Assembly: GCA_001829495.1 (NCBI GenBank)
Contig: MIBJ01000008.1
Location: 1 to 64,000 of the forward strand
Length of the DNA stretch: 64,000 nucleotides
Source: Spirochaetes bacterium RBG_16_49_21
GTDB lineage: Bacteria > Spirochaetota > UBA4802 > UBA5550
Direction of reading: 5' to 3'
Below are positions 26,255 to 35,333 of the stretch, piece by piece (the stretch's first letter is position 1; the number at the start of each line of letters is the position of its first letter). A program made the position numbers and the translations under genes. The notes below the pieces were generated by a model. It was given only the letters and a program-made list of their open reading frames with translations, was not told where the DNA came from and searched no databases.

Positions 26255-28783
26255 TCAGGGGGAAAATAAATTCAGGTTGATGAAGTCGACGTCCGTTCCC
26301 TGGCCGTACCGTAGATCTTCCCAGATGAGCAGGGCCTCGCCGCCTCCGCTGTAGGGAGCGACCCTGAACTTAGGGTTGGAAGATTGGGCGTTGTTCAGCA
26401 TAACGGCAACGCCATTGTAGTCGTCCGTTCCAATGCCGGTGGCATTTGCGGTCCACAATATATCTTTTACGCCGGTCGCAGCATCAATCTTCATGCCGAA
26501 AATGCCCCACCCCGTATTATGCGAATAGCCGACCGAGACGGAGCTAATCTGGAACCGGTCGTCCTCCCAGGTGATGATGGTGTCCACTCCATTGGGAAAA
26601 ATTTTCGGGTTCTGCTGAATGCCGCCGTTTGCCTGGTTGCTGATATATCCCGCCCAGATCGGAGCCGCTCCTACGCGCGCCGCCCAGATATCGTCTCCAA
26701 TATTCGCAACTGCGATAACCTCTGTCACCGGCGTTCCGAAACAGGCCATTACTTCCTGGGAGCTGACAGCCGGGACTCCCAAATCCCTGCCGTCCACTCC
26801 CCACTGAACCAGACCCGTGCCATTGACCCTCTGTGCAAAGAGAGTGTTGCCGTTGTATCGGTATAAAACAACAGCGCCGCCTGCGTTATCGGATTGAACG
26901 TCGAGGATAACCTCGTTGTTGGCATGGGAAGTCAATGGAACTAGCGCACCCCCATTCCACGTTGGGACGATGGCGCCGTTTCCGTCAATTTTTTGTCCGT
27001 AGATTTTATCACCATTCGTATAAATCAGGATGCCGTTAGCAGTGCCGTCCGGAATGAGAAACGGATTTTGACCGTTAACCACGAAGGGGGACGAAGAAAA
27101 CCGTACTACCGGCGGCGTGCCGGTGTTGTCCCATATCACAGCATCAATATTCGCTCCATTCTGCCATACATAGAGCACACGGTCAAGGCCCGCATTCACC
27201 GGAACAGCCCTTCCGTTGGTCCCGGATGCGGTTATCTGCAGGCCGGGCGTTAATGCGGTTGTGACGCCTTCCCAGTCAATAAAAGCCCCGGCTGAATTGA
27301 GGCGTTTCGCGTAGATGCCCGTTCCGGCCGACGCGAGGAGGATCACCCCGCCCGCGCCGTCATCCGCCGCGTGTTGAAAAGAATAAACTGTGCCGACCTG
27401 CGCGAAAATCGGGATTCCTCCCGCGACCCACTGCGCAACAGGCGTGTTATCAAACAATTGGCCGTGCAGTTGCATGTCGGGAGCTGCGGTGTCGTCGGTC
27501 CAGAATACAAACGCGCCTGCGGCGCTCGTCTGGCTCAGCGCCTTAATGGTGCCCTGGTTGCCGGTCCCGCCCGCGACCGTGGTAAAGCCGGCCAGCGTGT
27601 CATCGGTCGTGGTATTGAACTGGAACAGGCCGCTTGAGCTGAGTCCGGTTGCTCCGAAAATGTCCGCGTAGTCGGCGGCGTTGAGCTGTATCCAGTACCG
27701 CTTGCCTGGTGCCAGAGGATCCAAGGGCACGGTATGAAAGGCCAGGTAATTCCCCAGGTCTTGTTCGGTATTGGCCGTTGAATCGCCCCTGCCGTAGCGG
27801 AGGACGTAATTGGTCGGCTTGTTTGTGCCCCAGAAGACAAAGGCATTGGTGTTGGACACCGGGTACACGGTAAGCGGGTCCGAAGGGAGAAAGTCAGGCG
27901 GACCCGTAGGATTAGGGGTAGCGGTGGTTGTGAAAGACCAGGTAAAGCCGGCCGCAAGGGTGTTTCCGGACAGGTCTGTCACACCGGTGGTGACCACGAC
28001 CTGATACGTGGTGCTTACGGTAAGAAGGTTCGGCGCCGGAACCGCGAGCCGGGCCCGGGAAAGAGTCGGGCTCAGGGTAGTATACAGACTGCTGTTCGTC
28101 GAGGGATTGTCTGTTGGAATGATGGCCGCTCCGCTCTGCAAATAAAAATTTGCGCTGTTGAGCGTGGTGACATCTATGGCTTTATCAAAATCAATGCTGA
28201 TCACCGGCGCCAGCGCTATGTTGGTGCTTAAATCTGCAGGAGTCTCCGACCCGCCAATAATAGTCGGTTGAGTTAAGTCAGTAGTCGTACCGGTAATAAA
28301 CGCAACAGCCTGGGGGTTGCTGAGCGGTGTGCCTGACGCGTCCGTAATGCCGGCGCTTATAGTTACCGTGACCGTATCTGATGTCAGAAGTGGATTTCCT
28401 CCGCCGTAACTGAAGGTTATCAGTGCACTCGTGGTTGAACCAGCGCCTGGCGCTATACTATAATCTGCGCCATTTATCAGAAGCGGAGGAATGTGCGTTG
28501 ATGAAGTGATAGCGATGTTTGCCGCAAAGGTAGACGCGTTAACCGGTTTGTTAAACACGACCAGAAACCTGGTATTAATTGGCACAGTAGTCTGGCCGTT
28601 TTGGGGATAGGTGGACAGGATTGCCGGAGCAGTCGAATTGGAAGTGCTCATATTAAAAATGCTAAGGAAGGAAAACGTCGATGATTTTTCCCAGCATGAA
28701 AATAAGAGAAAAACCGGTATCACTATGAGGAAGAGCCGTGTGTATTTTATGTTTTTTGTGTACTTATGCACACCATCCACCAC
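26255..28783 (-). CDS. Large surface lipoprotein with Big_5-type domains
   Basis: An 842-residue exported protein. A basic start is followed by a hydrophobic signal and lipobox-like LLFSCW, with Cys near residue 30. The mature protein has two Big_5/Ig-like domains (about 50-165, APAILSTYPQNGQTTVPINT...; about 170-290, ADLSTNIALAPVISIDFDKA...), a fibronectin-like stretch, and a long C-terminal part of repeated short strands with GGAVVL/WEDDR-like motifs that may form a beta-propeller. Such proteins sit on the outer membrane and act in adhesion or polymer binding. Start codon is GTG with no strong ribosome site; a GTG at 28771 is an alternative. The gap 28784-29010 to the divergent porin-like gene should hold both promoters. 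Confidence 0.75.
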   Translation of the reverse strand: MVDGVHKYTKNIKYTRLFLIVIPVFLLFSCWEKSSTFSFLSIFNMSTSNSTAPAILSTYPQNGQTTVPINTRFLVVFNKPVNASTFAANIAITSSTHIPPLLINGADYSIAPGAGSTTSALITFSYGGGNPLLTSDTVTVTISAGITDASGTPLSNPQAVAFITGTTTDLTQPTIIGGSETPADLSTNIALAPVISIDFDKAIDVTTLNSANFYLQSGAAIIPTDNPSTNSSLYTTLSPTLSRARLAVPAPNLLTVSTTYQVVVTTGVTDLSGNTLAAGFTWSFTTTATPNPTGPPDFLPSDPLTVYPVSNTNAFVFWGTNKPTNYVLRYGRGDSTANTEQDLGNYLAFHTVPLDPLAPGKRYWIQLNAADYADIFGATGLSSSGLFQFNTTTDDTLAGFTTVAGGTGNQGTIKALSQTSAAGAFVFWTDDTAAPDMQLHGQLFDNTPVAQWVAGGIPIFAQVGTVYSFQHAADDGAGGVILLASAGTGIYAKRLNSAGAFIDWEGVTTALTPGLQITASGTNGRAVPVNAGLDRVLYVWQNGANIDAVIWDNTGTPPVVRFSSSPFVVNGQNPFLIPDGTANGILIYTNGDKIYGQKIDGNGAIVPTWNGGALVPLTSHANNEVILDVQSDNAGGAVVLYRYNGNTLFAQRVNGTGLVQWGVDGRDLGVPAVSSQEVMACFGTPVTEVIAVANIGDDIWAARVGAAPIWAGYISNQANGGIQQNPKIFPNGVDTIITWEDDRFQISSVSVGYSHNTGWGIFGMKIDAATGVKDILWTANATGIGTDDYNGVAVMLNNAQSSNPKFRVAPYSGGGEALLIWEDLRYGQGTDVDFINLNLFSP

Positions 28784-29010
28784 GAAAGTGAAGCACTAAA
28801 TAAATCTATATACCAATAGTACTACATCTAATGCTTATTCGTCAAAATATTTTTGTATTTCTACGGTTATGTCAGGTTTAACGGGAGTATCTCCTCACTA
28901 AAAAATCCTTGTATATTTTCGATCTTGTTAATATATTCCTGTTTGACTAAAGATTAGCCCCCGGGAAAAAATCTATTGAATAATAAAATTATCAATTTTT
29001 TTAAAATCGT

Positions 29011-30795
29011 TTGAAGACATACACGATATTAAAAAATATACATTTATTGAGTTTTATAACTGTATTGACTGTAGTGCTTCTCAATAGCTTCAAGGCTTCG
29101 GCTTCAGAGCTTCACCAGGAGGACGGCATATTGCCCGGTCACAGTGCGGAATACGTCCGCACCCAGAGCAGGAATGCCTCCACGGATGCGGACGCGGTCT
29201 TTTACAATCCCGCCGGGCTCGCCTTTATGGGAAAAAATGGCCTGTCTATAATGATCAGCTCCCAAAGCATGTATTTAAATAAAAAAATCTCTTTTAACTT
29301 ATGGGGTCATCAGGGCACTGATATTTTTAATAATGCCCCTCCCTGGAGCTTATCACCGGTAAACAGCAGATATATGATACCTGAAACATATCCAAGTTCA
29401 CAGCTTTTCCCCATATTGCCTGATCTGGACATTATATACAAGAGGAAAAATTGGGCTGTTTTTTCCTATTTTGCCATGCTGCAGCTTCCCGGTTTGACCT
29501 ATAACCAGGGACTTCCGAGCCTGGATTTGGCCCTGATATCCTTTAATGAAGTTCTCGCAACAATCTTATCCCAACAGCTGGCAAATGTTGTCAGAGCCAG
29601 TTCCATTAAAAGAAAGGAAATGCATCTGAGCGGAACGATCGGCGGGTCGTACGCTTTCACCGGCTGGATGTCTCAGTCCCTTGCATTTCGATACATCAAT
29701 ATTAATGCCAATACCCGGCTCTCCCAGCTTCCCCTTGACGTAGGAATTACCGGCGGGACCTCGTTGAATAGCTACCAATATCCGCTATTAATCGATACCG
29801 ATATTTTTGGAAACGGATTTGGTATCATAGTCGGCTTTGACTTTAAGCCGCTCGATGGCTTAAACATCGGCACGAGATTAGAATACTATCCGCCCATGAT
29901 ATTGACGAAGAGGACGAATAAATTTATAGCCCATCCCACGATAGCGCAATCGGGACAGCTCAATATATTCTGCAGCAGCATCCGGCCGCTTGTATTAAAT
30001 GATATGGTCAACCCCAATAATTCAGGAAATATTTTGAACTTCGCTACTATGGATCCGGGGTTGCTAAAAAATATCGGAAATAAATTCAAGGTAACCTACC
30101 CGCCGTCCGTTTCTGTCGGGCTCTCCTACAACATTCTGAAAAATCTCAGGATTGAGTCGTCAGCGGACCTCACCTTTCCCCGTGCCCGCGACCTGGATGG
30201 ACGACAGAATGACTGGGAAGAGGTCGGATACCGGCTGGGCCAGTGTGTGGAGTGGGCTATTATTCCCATGCTTCTCGTGAGCGTCGGCTACTCATACAAT
30301 GATTTCGGCATCAAACCGGAAAAAAGGACTGAATATAACGACCCGCTCACCAGCCACACCATGGGCGCAGGATGCACCGTCAAGGCGGCGGATTGGGTGG
30401 ATTTGACCGTGGGCGGCTTCTATTCGTTCCTCATACCTTCGAGCAACCGCGGAATTGATTTTATTCGTTCGACAATCTCCGGCATTCAATACACCGATAG
30501 TTTCATGCGGGATCAAAAGCTATCCGGAAATCAATACGGCATTTCCATCGGTATTACCTTTTCCTTCAGCATGATTTCCGTTGATAACCGGAAGAAAGCC
30601 GAGGATCACTACTGGAAAGGAATGGCGAGCTATCTCTACAATGATATCGATACGGCAATCAAGGAGTTCAAGACGGCACGGGATTATAATCCCGAATTTA
30701 CCGGCATAGATAAAAAAATTCAGGAGCTCGAAGAAATACAGACTCTTATAGAAAAGAATAAAAAAGAAGAAAAACGAGAAGAAAAAAGACAATAA
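29011..30795 (+). CDS. OmpP1/FadL-type outer-membrane protein with C-terminal repeat
   Basis: A 594-residue outer-membrane beta-barrel. The signal peptide (about 1-32, ending KASA) is followed by the FadL-like hatch region EYVRTQSRNASTDADAVFYN with NPAGLAFM, and many amphipathic strands. The end carries a TPR-like segment DHYWKGMASYLYNDIDTAIK and a Lys/Glu tail, unusual for FadL. These proteins let hydrophobic compounds across the outer membrane. The start is TTG: an in-frame stop lies only two codons upstream (29002-29004) and the next Met is past the signal peptide, so TTG is required. The ribosome site is weak. Confidence 0.8.
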   Translation: MKTYTILKNIHLLSFITVLTVVLLNSFKASASELHQEDGILPGHSAEYVRTQSRNASTDADAVFYNPAGLAFMGKNGLSIMISSQSMYLNKKISFNLWGHQGTDIFNNAPPWSLSPVNSRYMIPETYPSSQLFPILPDLDIIYKRKNWAVFSYFAMLQLPGLTYNQGLPSLDLALISFNEVLATILSQQLANVVRASSIKRKEMHLSGTIGGSYAFTGWMSQSLAFRYININANTRLSQLPLDVGITGGTSLNSYQYPLLIDTDIFGNGFGIIVGFDFKPLDGLNIGTRLEYYPPMILTKRTNKFIAHPTIAQSGQLNIFCSSIRPLVLNDMVNPNNSGNILNFATMDPGLLKNIGNKFKVTYPPSVSVGLSYNILKNLRIESSADLTFPRARDLDGRQNDWEEVGYRLGQCVEWAIIPMLLVSVGYSYNDFGIKPEKRTEYNDPLTSHTMGAGCTVKAADWVDLTVGGFYSFLIPSSNRGIDFIRSTISGIQYTDSFMRDQKLSGNQYGISIGITFSFSMISVDNRKKAEDHYWKGMASYLYNDIDTAIKEFKTARDYNPEFTGIDKKIQELEEIQTLIEKNKKEEKREEKRQ

Positions 30796-30803
30796 TAATC
30801 AAT

Positions 30804-30842
30804 TATTTTTACTCCCGCCGCCTTCGGCGGCGGGAGTAAAAA
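30804..30842. repeat. GC hairpin with ccgccgccttcggcggcgg core
   Basis: A near-perfect palindrome with AT ends: tttttactcccgccgcc, loop, ggcggcgggagtaaaaa. It lies just after the OMP gene stop and before the convergent tcdA end. It has no T-tract after the stem, but the stem itself is strong. The hairpin at 55657-55711 has the same core. Confidence 0.6.
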
Positions 30843-30870
30843 TGAATAAAAGGAGGCGTGCGCTGGAGGA

Positions 30871-31716
30871 TTATTCCGGGGATATATTAAATTTGCCAGA
30901 TTTTTTATTAATCCTGATACTATCGGCTATATTTTCAATTACCAGGCCGGCGAGCATGAATCCAAAAATCGCCGTTATGTGTACGAGTGAGCCGTTTATC
31001 CGTTTCTTCCTGCCGCACCAGTCAACGGCCCCGGCATCATTTCCAGCGTTGAAATTATTCCGGTCATAATCACAGGCGCACTCTCCCGTACCGCAGAGGG
31101 TTTCCGCGGCCGGGTCAACCGGTAGCTCATCGCTGTACACGCATAGGATATCGGCGGTAATGTTTTTATCCCGAAGCATTTTCCTGACCCGCCGCGCCAG
31201 CGGACAATTCCGGGTATTGGATATAAGATCTATCCTGATCCTGGCGGGGTCGTTCCTGGCCCCTGCGCCCATTGATGAATAAACGGTAACACCCGCCGTC
31301 ACGCATCGCTCAAGAAGGAGCAATTTATTTTTCAGGCTGTCGATGGCGTCGATGACGTAATCATAGGCCCCCAGGTCAAATTCATGAAAGCTCGTTTCAT
31401 CATAAGCCGCATGCAGCGCAGTGATGTTCGCTTCGGGGTTTATGGCGCGCAGCCGGACGCCGAGCTCGTCCACTTTCGACTTGCCGATATTCAAGGACGT
31501 GGCCTGTACCTGCCGGTTGATATTTGTCGGGCAGATGATGTCGGAATCGACAATCGTGAGGTTGTTGATTCCGGTGCGTACAAGGCTTTCGGCGCACCAG
31601 CTCCCTACCCCGCCGACACCGAAGATGATGACGCTGACCCGGGAAAGCTTCTCCATGACGGCGGACCCGAGCACCAATTCAGAACGATGCGTAATATTTC
31701 GGTAAAGATTGTTCAT
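30871..31716 (-). CDS. tcdA: tRNA threonylcarbamoyladenosine dehydratase (ThiF/E1-like)
   Basis: A 281-residue ThiF-family ATPase. It starts YRNITHRSELVLG, then the nucleotide-binding motif VIIFGVGGVGSWCAESLVRT (about 29-48) with the following acidic strand IVDSD and NINRQ, all hallmarks of TcdA/CsdL. The enzyme cyclises t6A37 of tRNA to ct6A using ATP. The middle VIDAIDSLKNKLLLLE and SSMGAGARNDP also fit. The C-terminal third has an unusual Cys-rich insert ETLCGTGECACDYDRNNFNA before the usual GS..... hydrophobic tail. It is 12 bases downstream of a PAS-GGDEF-EAL gene on the same strand, possibly by chance. Confidence 0.88.
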   Translation of the reverse strand: MNNLYRNITHRSELVLGSAVMEKLSRVSVIIFGVGGVGSWCAESLVRTGINNLTIVDSDIICPTNINRQVQATSLNIGKSKVDELGVRLRAINPEANITALHAAYDETSFHEFDLGAYDYVIDAIDSLKNKLLLLERCVTAGVTVYSSMGAGARNDPARIRIDLISNTRNCPLARRVRKMLRDKNITADILCVYSDELPVDPAAETLCGTGECACDYDRNNFNAGNDAGAVDWCGRKKRINGSLVHITAIFGFMLAGLVIENIADSIRINKKSGKFNISPE

Positions 31717-31728
31717 GGGAAAAATCCG

Positions 31729-34700
31729 TTAAACAGCCCCCGGGACATGACTGCGCAGCAGATCGGCAAACTGGTCGGGCGTAACGGGTCTGCTGAAGTA
31801 AAAACCCTGCATCTCATCACAGGAGCGTTCCCGCAAGAAGTCCATTTGCTCCTGCGTTTCCACGCCTTCGGCTACAACCGTAAGGCTCAGGGTTTTGCCC
31901 ATGGCAATGATCGCCTCGGTAATCGCTTTGTCCTCGGAATCTTTGGGGATGTTACGGATGAAGGATCGGTCCACCTTGAGCGTGTCGATAGGGAAGTGCT
32001 TGAGCTGGGCGAGAGAAGAGTAGCCGGTACCGAAGTCGTCGACGGCCAGCCGGACGCCCAATTCCTTGATTTTGGCCAGCACGGCGATCATGCGCGCGGG
32101 GTTGTGCATCACCATACTTTCGGTAATTTCGAGCTCCAGCAGATTCGGCGCCAAGCCGGAATCATTGAGCGCCGTTCCAATATCCTCTATCAGGTTATCG
32201 TCCGTGAGCTGGCGAAGCGACAAATTTACCGCCATACAGACAGGGGGAAGGCCCCGGTGCCGCCAGGCGACGTTTTGCGCGCACGCGGTTTTCAACACCC
32301 AGCGGCCTATGGGCACGATAAGCCCCGTTTCTTCCGCCACCGGGATGAAGTGCATGGGTGAAACCGAGCCGAGGTACGGGTTCTGCCAGCGCAACAGCGC
32401 CTCCACGCCGGTGATCGCATTCGTTTTAAAGTCAAGCTTCGCCTGGTAGTGCAGAGAGAGCTCATTGCGCTCCAGCGCAAGGCGCAGGCTCGCCTCGATC
32501 GACAGCCGTTCGATTGATTGCGGCTTTATATCCTTGGAGTAGAACTGGAAATTGTTCTTGCCTTCCTCCTTGGCGAAATACATGGCCATATCGGCATTCT
32601 TCATCAGGGATTGTTCGTCCCCGGCGTCTCTCGGAAATATACTGATGCCGATGCTCGCCGTTACGCGGCATTCTTCACCCGTAATAATCATCGGCTGGAG
32701 CGTGGCGGAAAGGATCCGGTGGGCCACGGTAGAGACTTGGCTCAACTCGCTGACCTCTTCGATCAGTATGACGAACTCATCTCCTCCCATGCGGGCGACA
32801 ATATCAGCCGCCCGCAGCGTTTGCTTCAACCGTGTGGCGATCTCCTGCAACAATTGGTCGCCTGCTTCGTGGCCCAGGGTATCGTTGATGACTTTGAAGC
32901 GATCCAGGTCGATGAAGAAGACGGCGAACTGCCGCTGATAACGCCGCGCGGACTGGAGCGCGTGGTTCAGCATCTGGCTGAACATCATGCGGTTGGGCAG
33001 GCCGGTCAGGGCGTCGTGCGTGGCAAGGTACTGGATCTTCTCTTCGGCGCGTTTGCGCTCGGTGATGTTCCGGGAAATACCCCGGAACCCGATCGGTTTT
33101 CCTTTTGCATCCCTTATAAGAGATGCCGATAATTCATTATAAGATAGAGTCCCGTCTTTTTTTATGACCTCGTAATCGAATATTTTGACCGCTTCCCCTG
33201 TTTTGTAGATTTTATTGAAAGCCTCAAACACTTTCTTCGCATTCTCTTTATCCGCGTACTGCCGGTTGTTCATTCCGATCAATTCCTCCCGGGAATATCC
33301 GAGATTTCTGCACTCCGCGTCATTAACGAAGGTAAAGCTGCCGGCAAGGTCGACCTCAAAATAGCCGTCCTCCATTTTCTCTATTATGGTTCGATATCTC
33401 TCCTCGGATTGACGTATCGTCTCTTCCATCCGCTTGCGCTCGGTGACGTCCCGTACAATCCCTCTGAATCCTACCGGTTTATCTGATGAGTCTTTTCTTA
33501 AAGAGGCGGATGCCTCAATGTACTTCTGAGTCCCGTCTTTTCTTATAAGCTCATAAGTATATCCCCGACTGGGTTCCCCTGTTCTGTAGATTTCATTAAA
33601 CACTTGAAATAATCTTTCTGCAGTCGCTTCATCCGTATACCGCTTGTAATTTAAGCCCATCAATTCATCCCTGGGGTACCCGTATATGCGGCACATTGAG
33701 TCATTAAAAAAAGTAAAGTTACCGGCAAGGTCTTCTTCATAATAGCCCTCCTCGATGCTTCCCAGAATAGTCCGATATTTCTCCTCACTTTGTTGCAAAA
33801 TATCTTCCATTCGTTTGCGCTCGGTGACGTCCCGGGTAATCCCTCTGAACCCTGTCGGATTACCCGATGAATCTTTTTTTAAGGATGCGGATACTTCGAC
33901 CTGCCGTTTGCTCCCGTCTTTTCTTATAAGCTCGTAATCAAATATCTTGCCGGATTCTCCCGTTCGGTAGATTTTATTAAAAACCTCGAATATTTTCTTT
34001 GCGTCCTCTTCATCCGTATACTGCTGGTTGTTCATGCCCATCAATTCTTCCCGGGGATATCCATGTATTTTGCACAGGGGATCGTTGAAAAAAATGAAAT
34101 TACCGGCAAGGTCGACCTCAAAATAGCCGTCCTCAATTTTCTCTATTATGGTTCGATATATCTCCTCACTCTGGCGCACGGCCTTTTCCATTTGTTTGCG
34201 CTCGGTTATGTCCCGAGTCATTCCCCGAAACCCGATCGGCTTGCCGTGGGAATTCCTTATAAGAGTAGCTGAAACCTCGGCAAATGCTTTGGTACCGTCT
34301 TTTCTGATAATCTCCTGCTCGAATGCCTTAATCGGTTCCCCTGTTTTGTAGATTTTATTGAACAATTCAAATAATTTTTTTGCAGTCTCTTTATCCGTAT
34401 ACTGCTTGTAATTCATCCCTATCATTTCCTCTTTGCTGTACCCCCAGATTCGGCATACCGCTTCGTTAAAAAAGGTCAGGTTACCGGCAAGGTCATCCTC
34501 GTAATAGCCCTCCTGGATGTTTTCAAGAATGGTCCGGTATCTCTCCTCGGACTGCCGCATGGTATCTTCCATACTCTTGCGCCCGGTAATATCCATAAAG
34601 CTACCGAGCGTGCTTTGCTTATCTTTATATGAGATTGAGGCGACCATCTCCAAAACCCACATTACCGCACCGTTCTTCTTAATGAACCGGTATTCATAAC

Positions 34701-34986
34701 TGCCCGGGTTTTCCCCCTTTAAGCTTCTTATCGCCTTTTCCCTGACCATCTCTCTATCATCAGGATGAACGTAATCGAGGGGGTTTTTGCCTATGATCTC
34801 AGTGTCCGAATAGCCGCTGTATGTTTGATAGAGAGGGCTGGCATATATAAAATTGCCCTGTTGCACGATATATATCCCTACGCCGACATGGGACAAAATA
34901 TCTTGCGCCAGGAGGGGAAAATCGTTCTGTTTTATGCCCTTCTTCTTTTTTGGTTTGCCGGCTGATTTAGGTTTGCTGGTCATCAT
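31729..34986 (-). CDS. Five-PAS GGDEF-EAL c-di-GMP protein
   Basis: A 1085-residue cytoplasmic protein with PAS domains at about 25-135, 146-262, 273-390, 400-515 and 527-642, a GGDEF domain (652-815, motif RMGGDEFVIL at about 732-741) and an EAL domain (825-1080; ITGVEALLRWQ, AVDDFGTGYSSLA). PAS 2-5 repeat with a period of about 125 residues and near-identical phrases such as ERYRTIIEKMEDGYFEVDLA, pointing to internal duplication. Catalytic motifs look intact for both c-di-GMP synthesis and breakdown. The C-terminal 430 residues closely match the protein at 9971-13000. The start has only a weak ribosome site. No operon partner but tcdA, 12 bases on. Confidence 0.93.
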   Translation of the reverse strand: MMTSKPKSAGKPKKKKGIKQNDFPLLAQDILSHVGVGIYIVQQGNFIYASPLYQTYSGYSDTEIIGKNPLDYVHPDDREMVREKAIRSLKGENPGSYEYRFIKKNGAVMWVLEMVASISYKDKQSTLGSFMDITGRKSMEDTMRQSEERYRTILENIQEGYYEDDLAGNLTFFNEAVCRIWGYSKEEMIGMNYKQYTDKETAKKLFELFNKIYKTGEPIKAFEQEIIRKDGTKAFAEVSATLIRNSHGKPIGFRGMTRDITERKQMEKAVRQSEEIYRTIIEKIEDGYFEVDLAGNFIFFNDPLCKIHGYPREELMGMNNQQYTDEEDAKKIFEVFNKIYRTGESGKIFDYELIRKDGSKRQVEVSASLKKDSSGNPTGFRGITRDVTERKRMEDILQQSEEKYRTILGSIEEGYYEEDLAGNFTFFNDSMCRIYGYPRDELMGLNYKRYTDEATAERLFQVFNEIYRTGEPSRGYTYELIRKDGTQKYIEASASLRKDSSDKPVGFRGIVRDVTERKRMEETIRQSEERYRTIIEKMEDGYFEVDLAGSFTFVNDAECRNLGYSREELIGMNNRQYADKENAKKVFEAFNKIYKTGEAVKIFDYEVIKKDGTLSYNELSASLIRDAKGKPIGFRGISRNITERKRAEEKIQYLATHDALTGLPNRMMFSQMLNHALQSARRYQRQFAVFFIDLDRFKVINDTLGHEAGDQLLQEIATRLKQTLRAADIVARMGGDEFVILIEEVSELSQVSTVAHRILSATLQPMIITGEECRVTASIGISIFPRDAGDEQSLMKNADMAMYFAKEEGKNNFQFYSKDIKPQSIERLSIEASLRLALERNELSLHYQAKLDFKTNAITGVEALLRWQNPYLGSVSPMHFIPVAEETGLIVPIGRWVLKTACAQNVAWRHRGLPPVCMAVNLSLRQLTDDNLIEDIGTALNDSGLAPNLLELEITESMVMHNPARMIAVLAKIKELGVRLAVDDFGTGYSSLAQLKHFPIDTLKVDRSFIRNIPKDSEDKAITEAIIAMGKTLSLTVVAEGVETQEQMDFLRERSCDEMQGFYFSRPVTPDQFADLLRSHVPGAV

Positions 34987-35333
34987 CTTTTAACCCTGCA
35001 GGCCGTTAAACGGTTTTTGATAAATTTACAATTTTACTAATTGCTATAGATTTTAAATTTTTGCAATCATTTTTATTAATCAATCTCCGATCATTTTCGA
35101 ACCGCTCACGGCCGTCGGAACCGATGCGGCGCGGGATGCGGCTGTAGGTGAAGGAGAAAGGAGGGATAGGGATCAATAGGGGGAACCTCTAAAAATTAAC
35201 CGTGCCCTATACATTAATTGATTATAAGCTTTAAATACAGCATAAACCCTCAAGATGACAAGGAAAAAATAAAATTGCGGCAGGGCAATGGGGCAGCGCG
35301 GATTATATGAAGAAATAGACCGTCGGGAGCCGG
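34987..35333. other. Intergenic stretch, no gene seen
   Basis: About 350 bases between the five-PAS gene and the radical SAM gene, both on the minus strand. It is partly AT-rich (promoter side of the PAS gene) and partly GC-rich with purine runs at about 35150-35180. I find no convincing frame, RNA or repeat in it. Confidence 0.5.

Noticed and set aside
31384-32361. 325-codon plus-strand frame across tcdA and the EAL domain
   Set aside because: It is antisense to two strongly supported genes and is composed of reverse-complement codons of the EAL domain.
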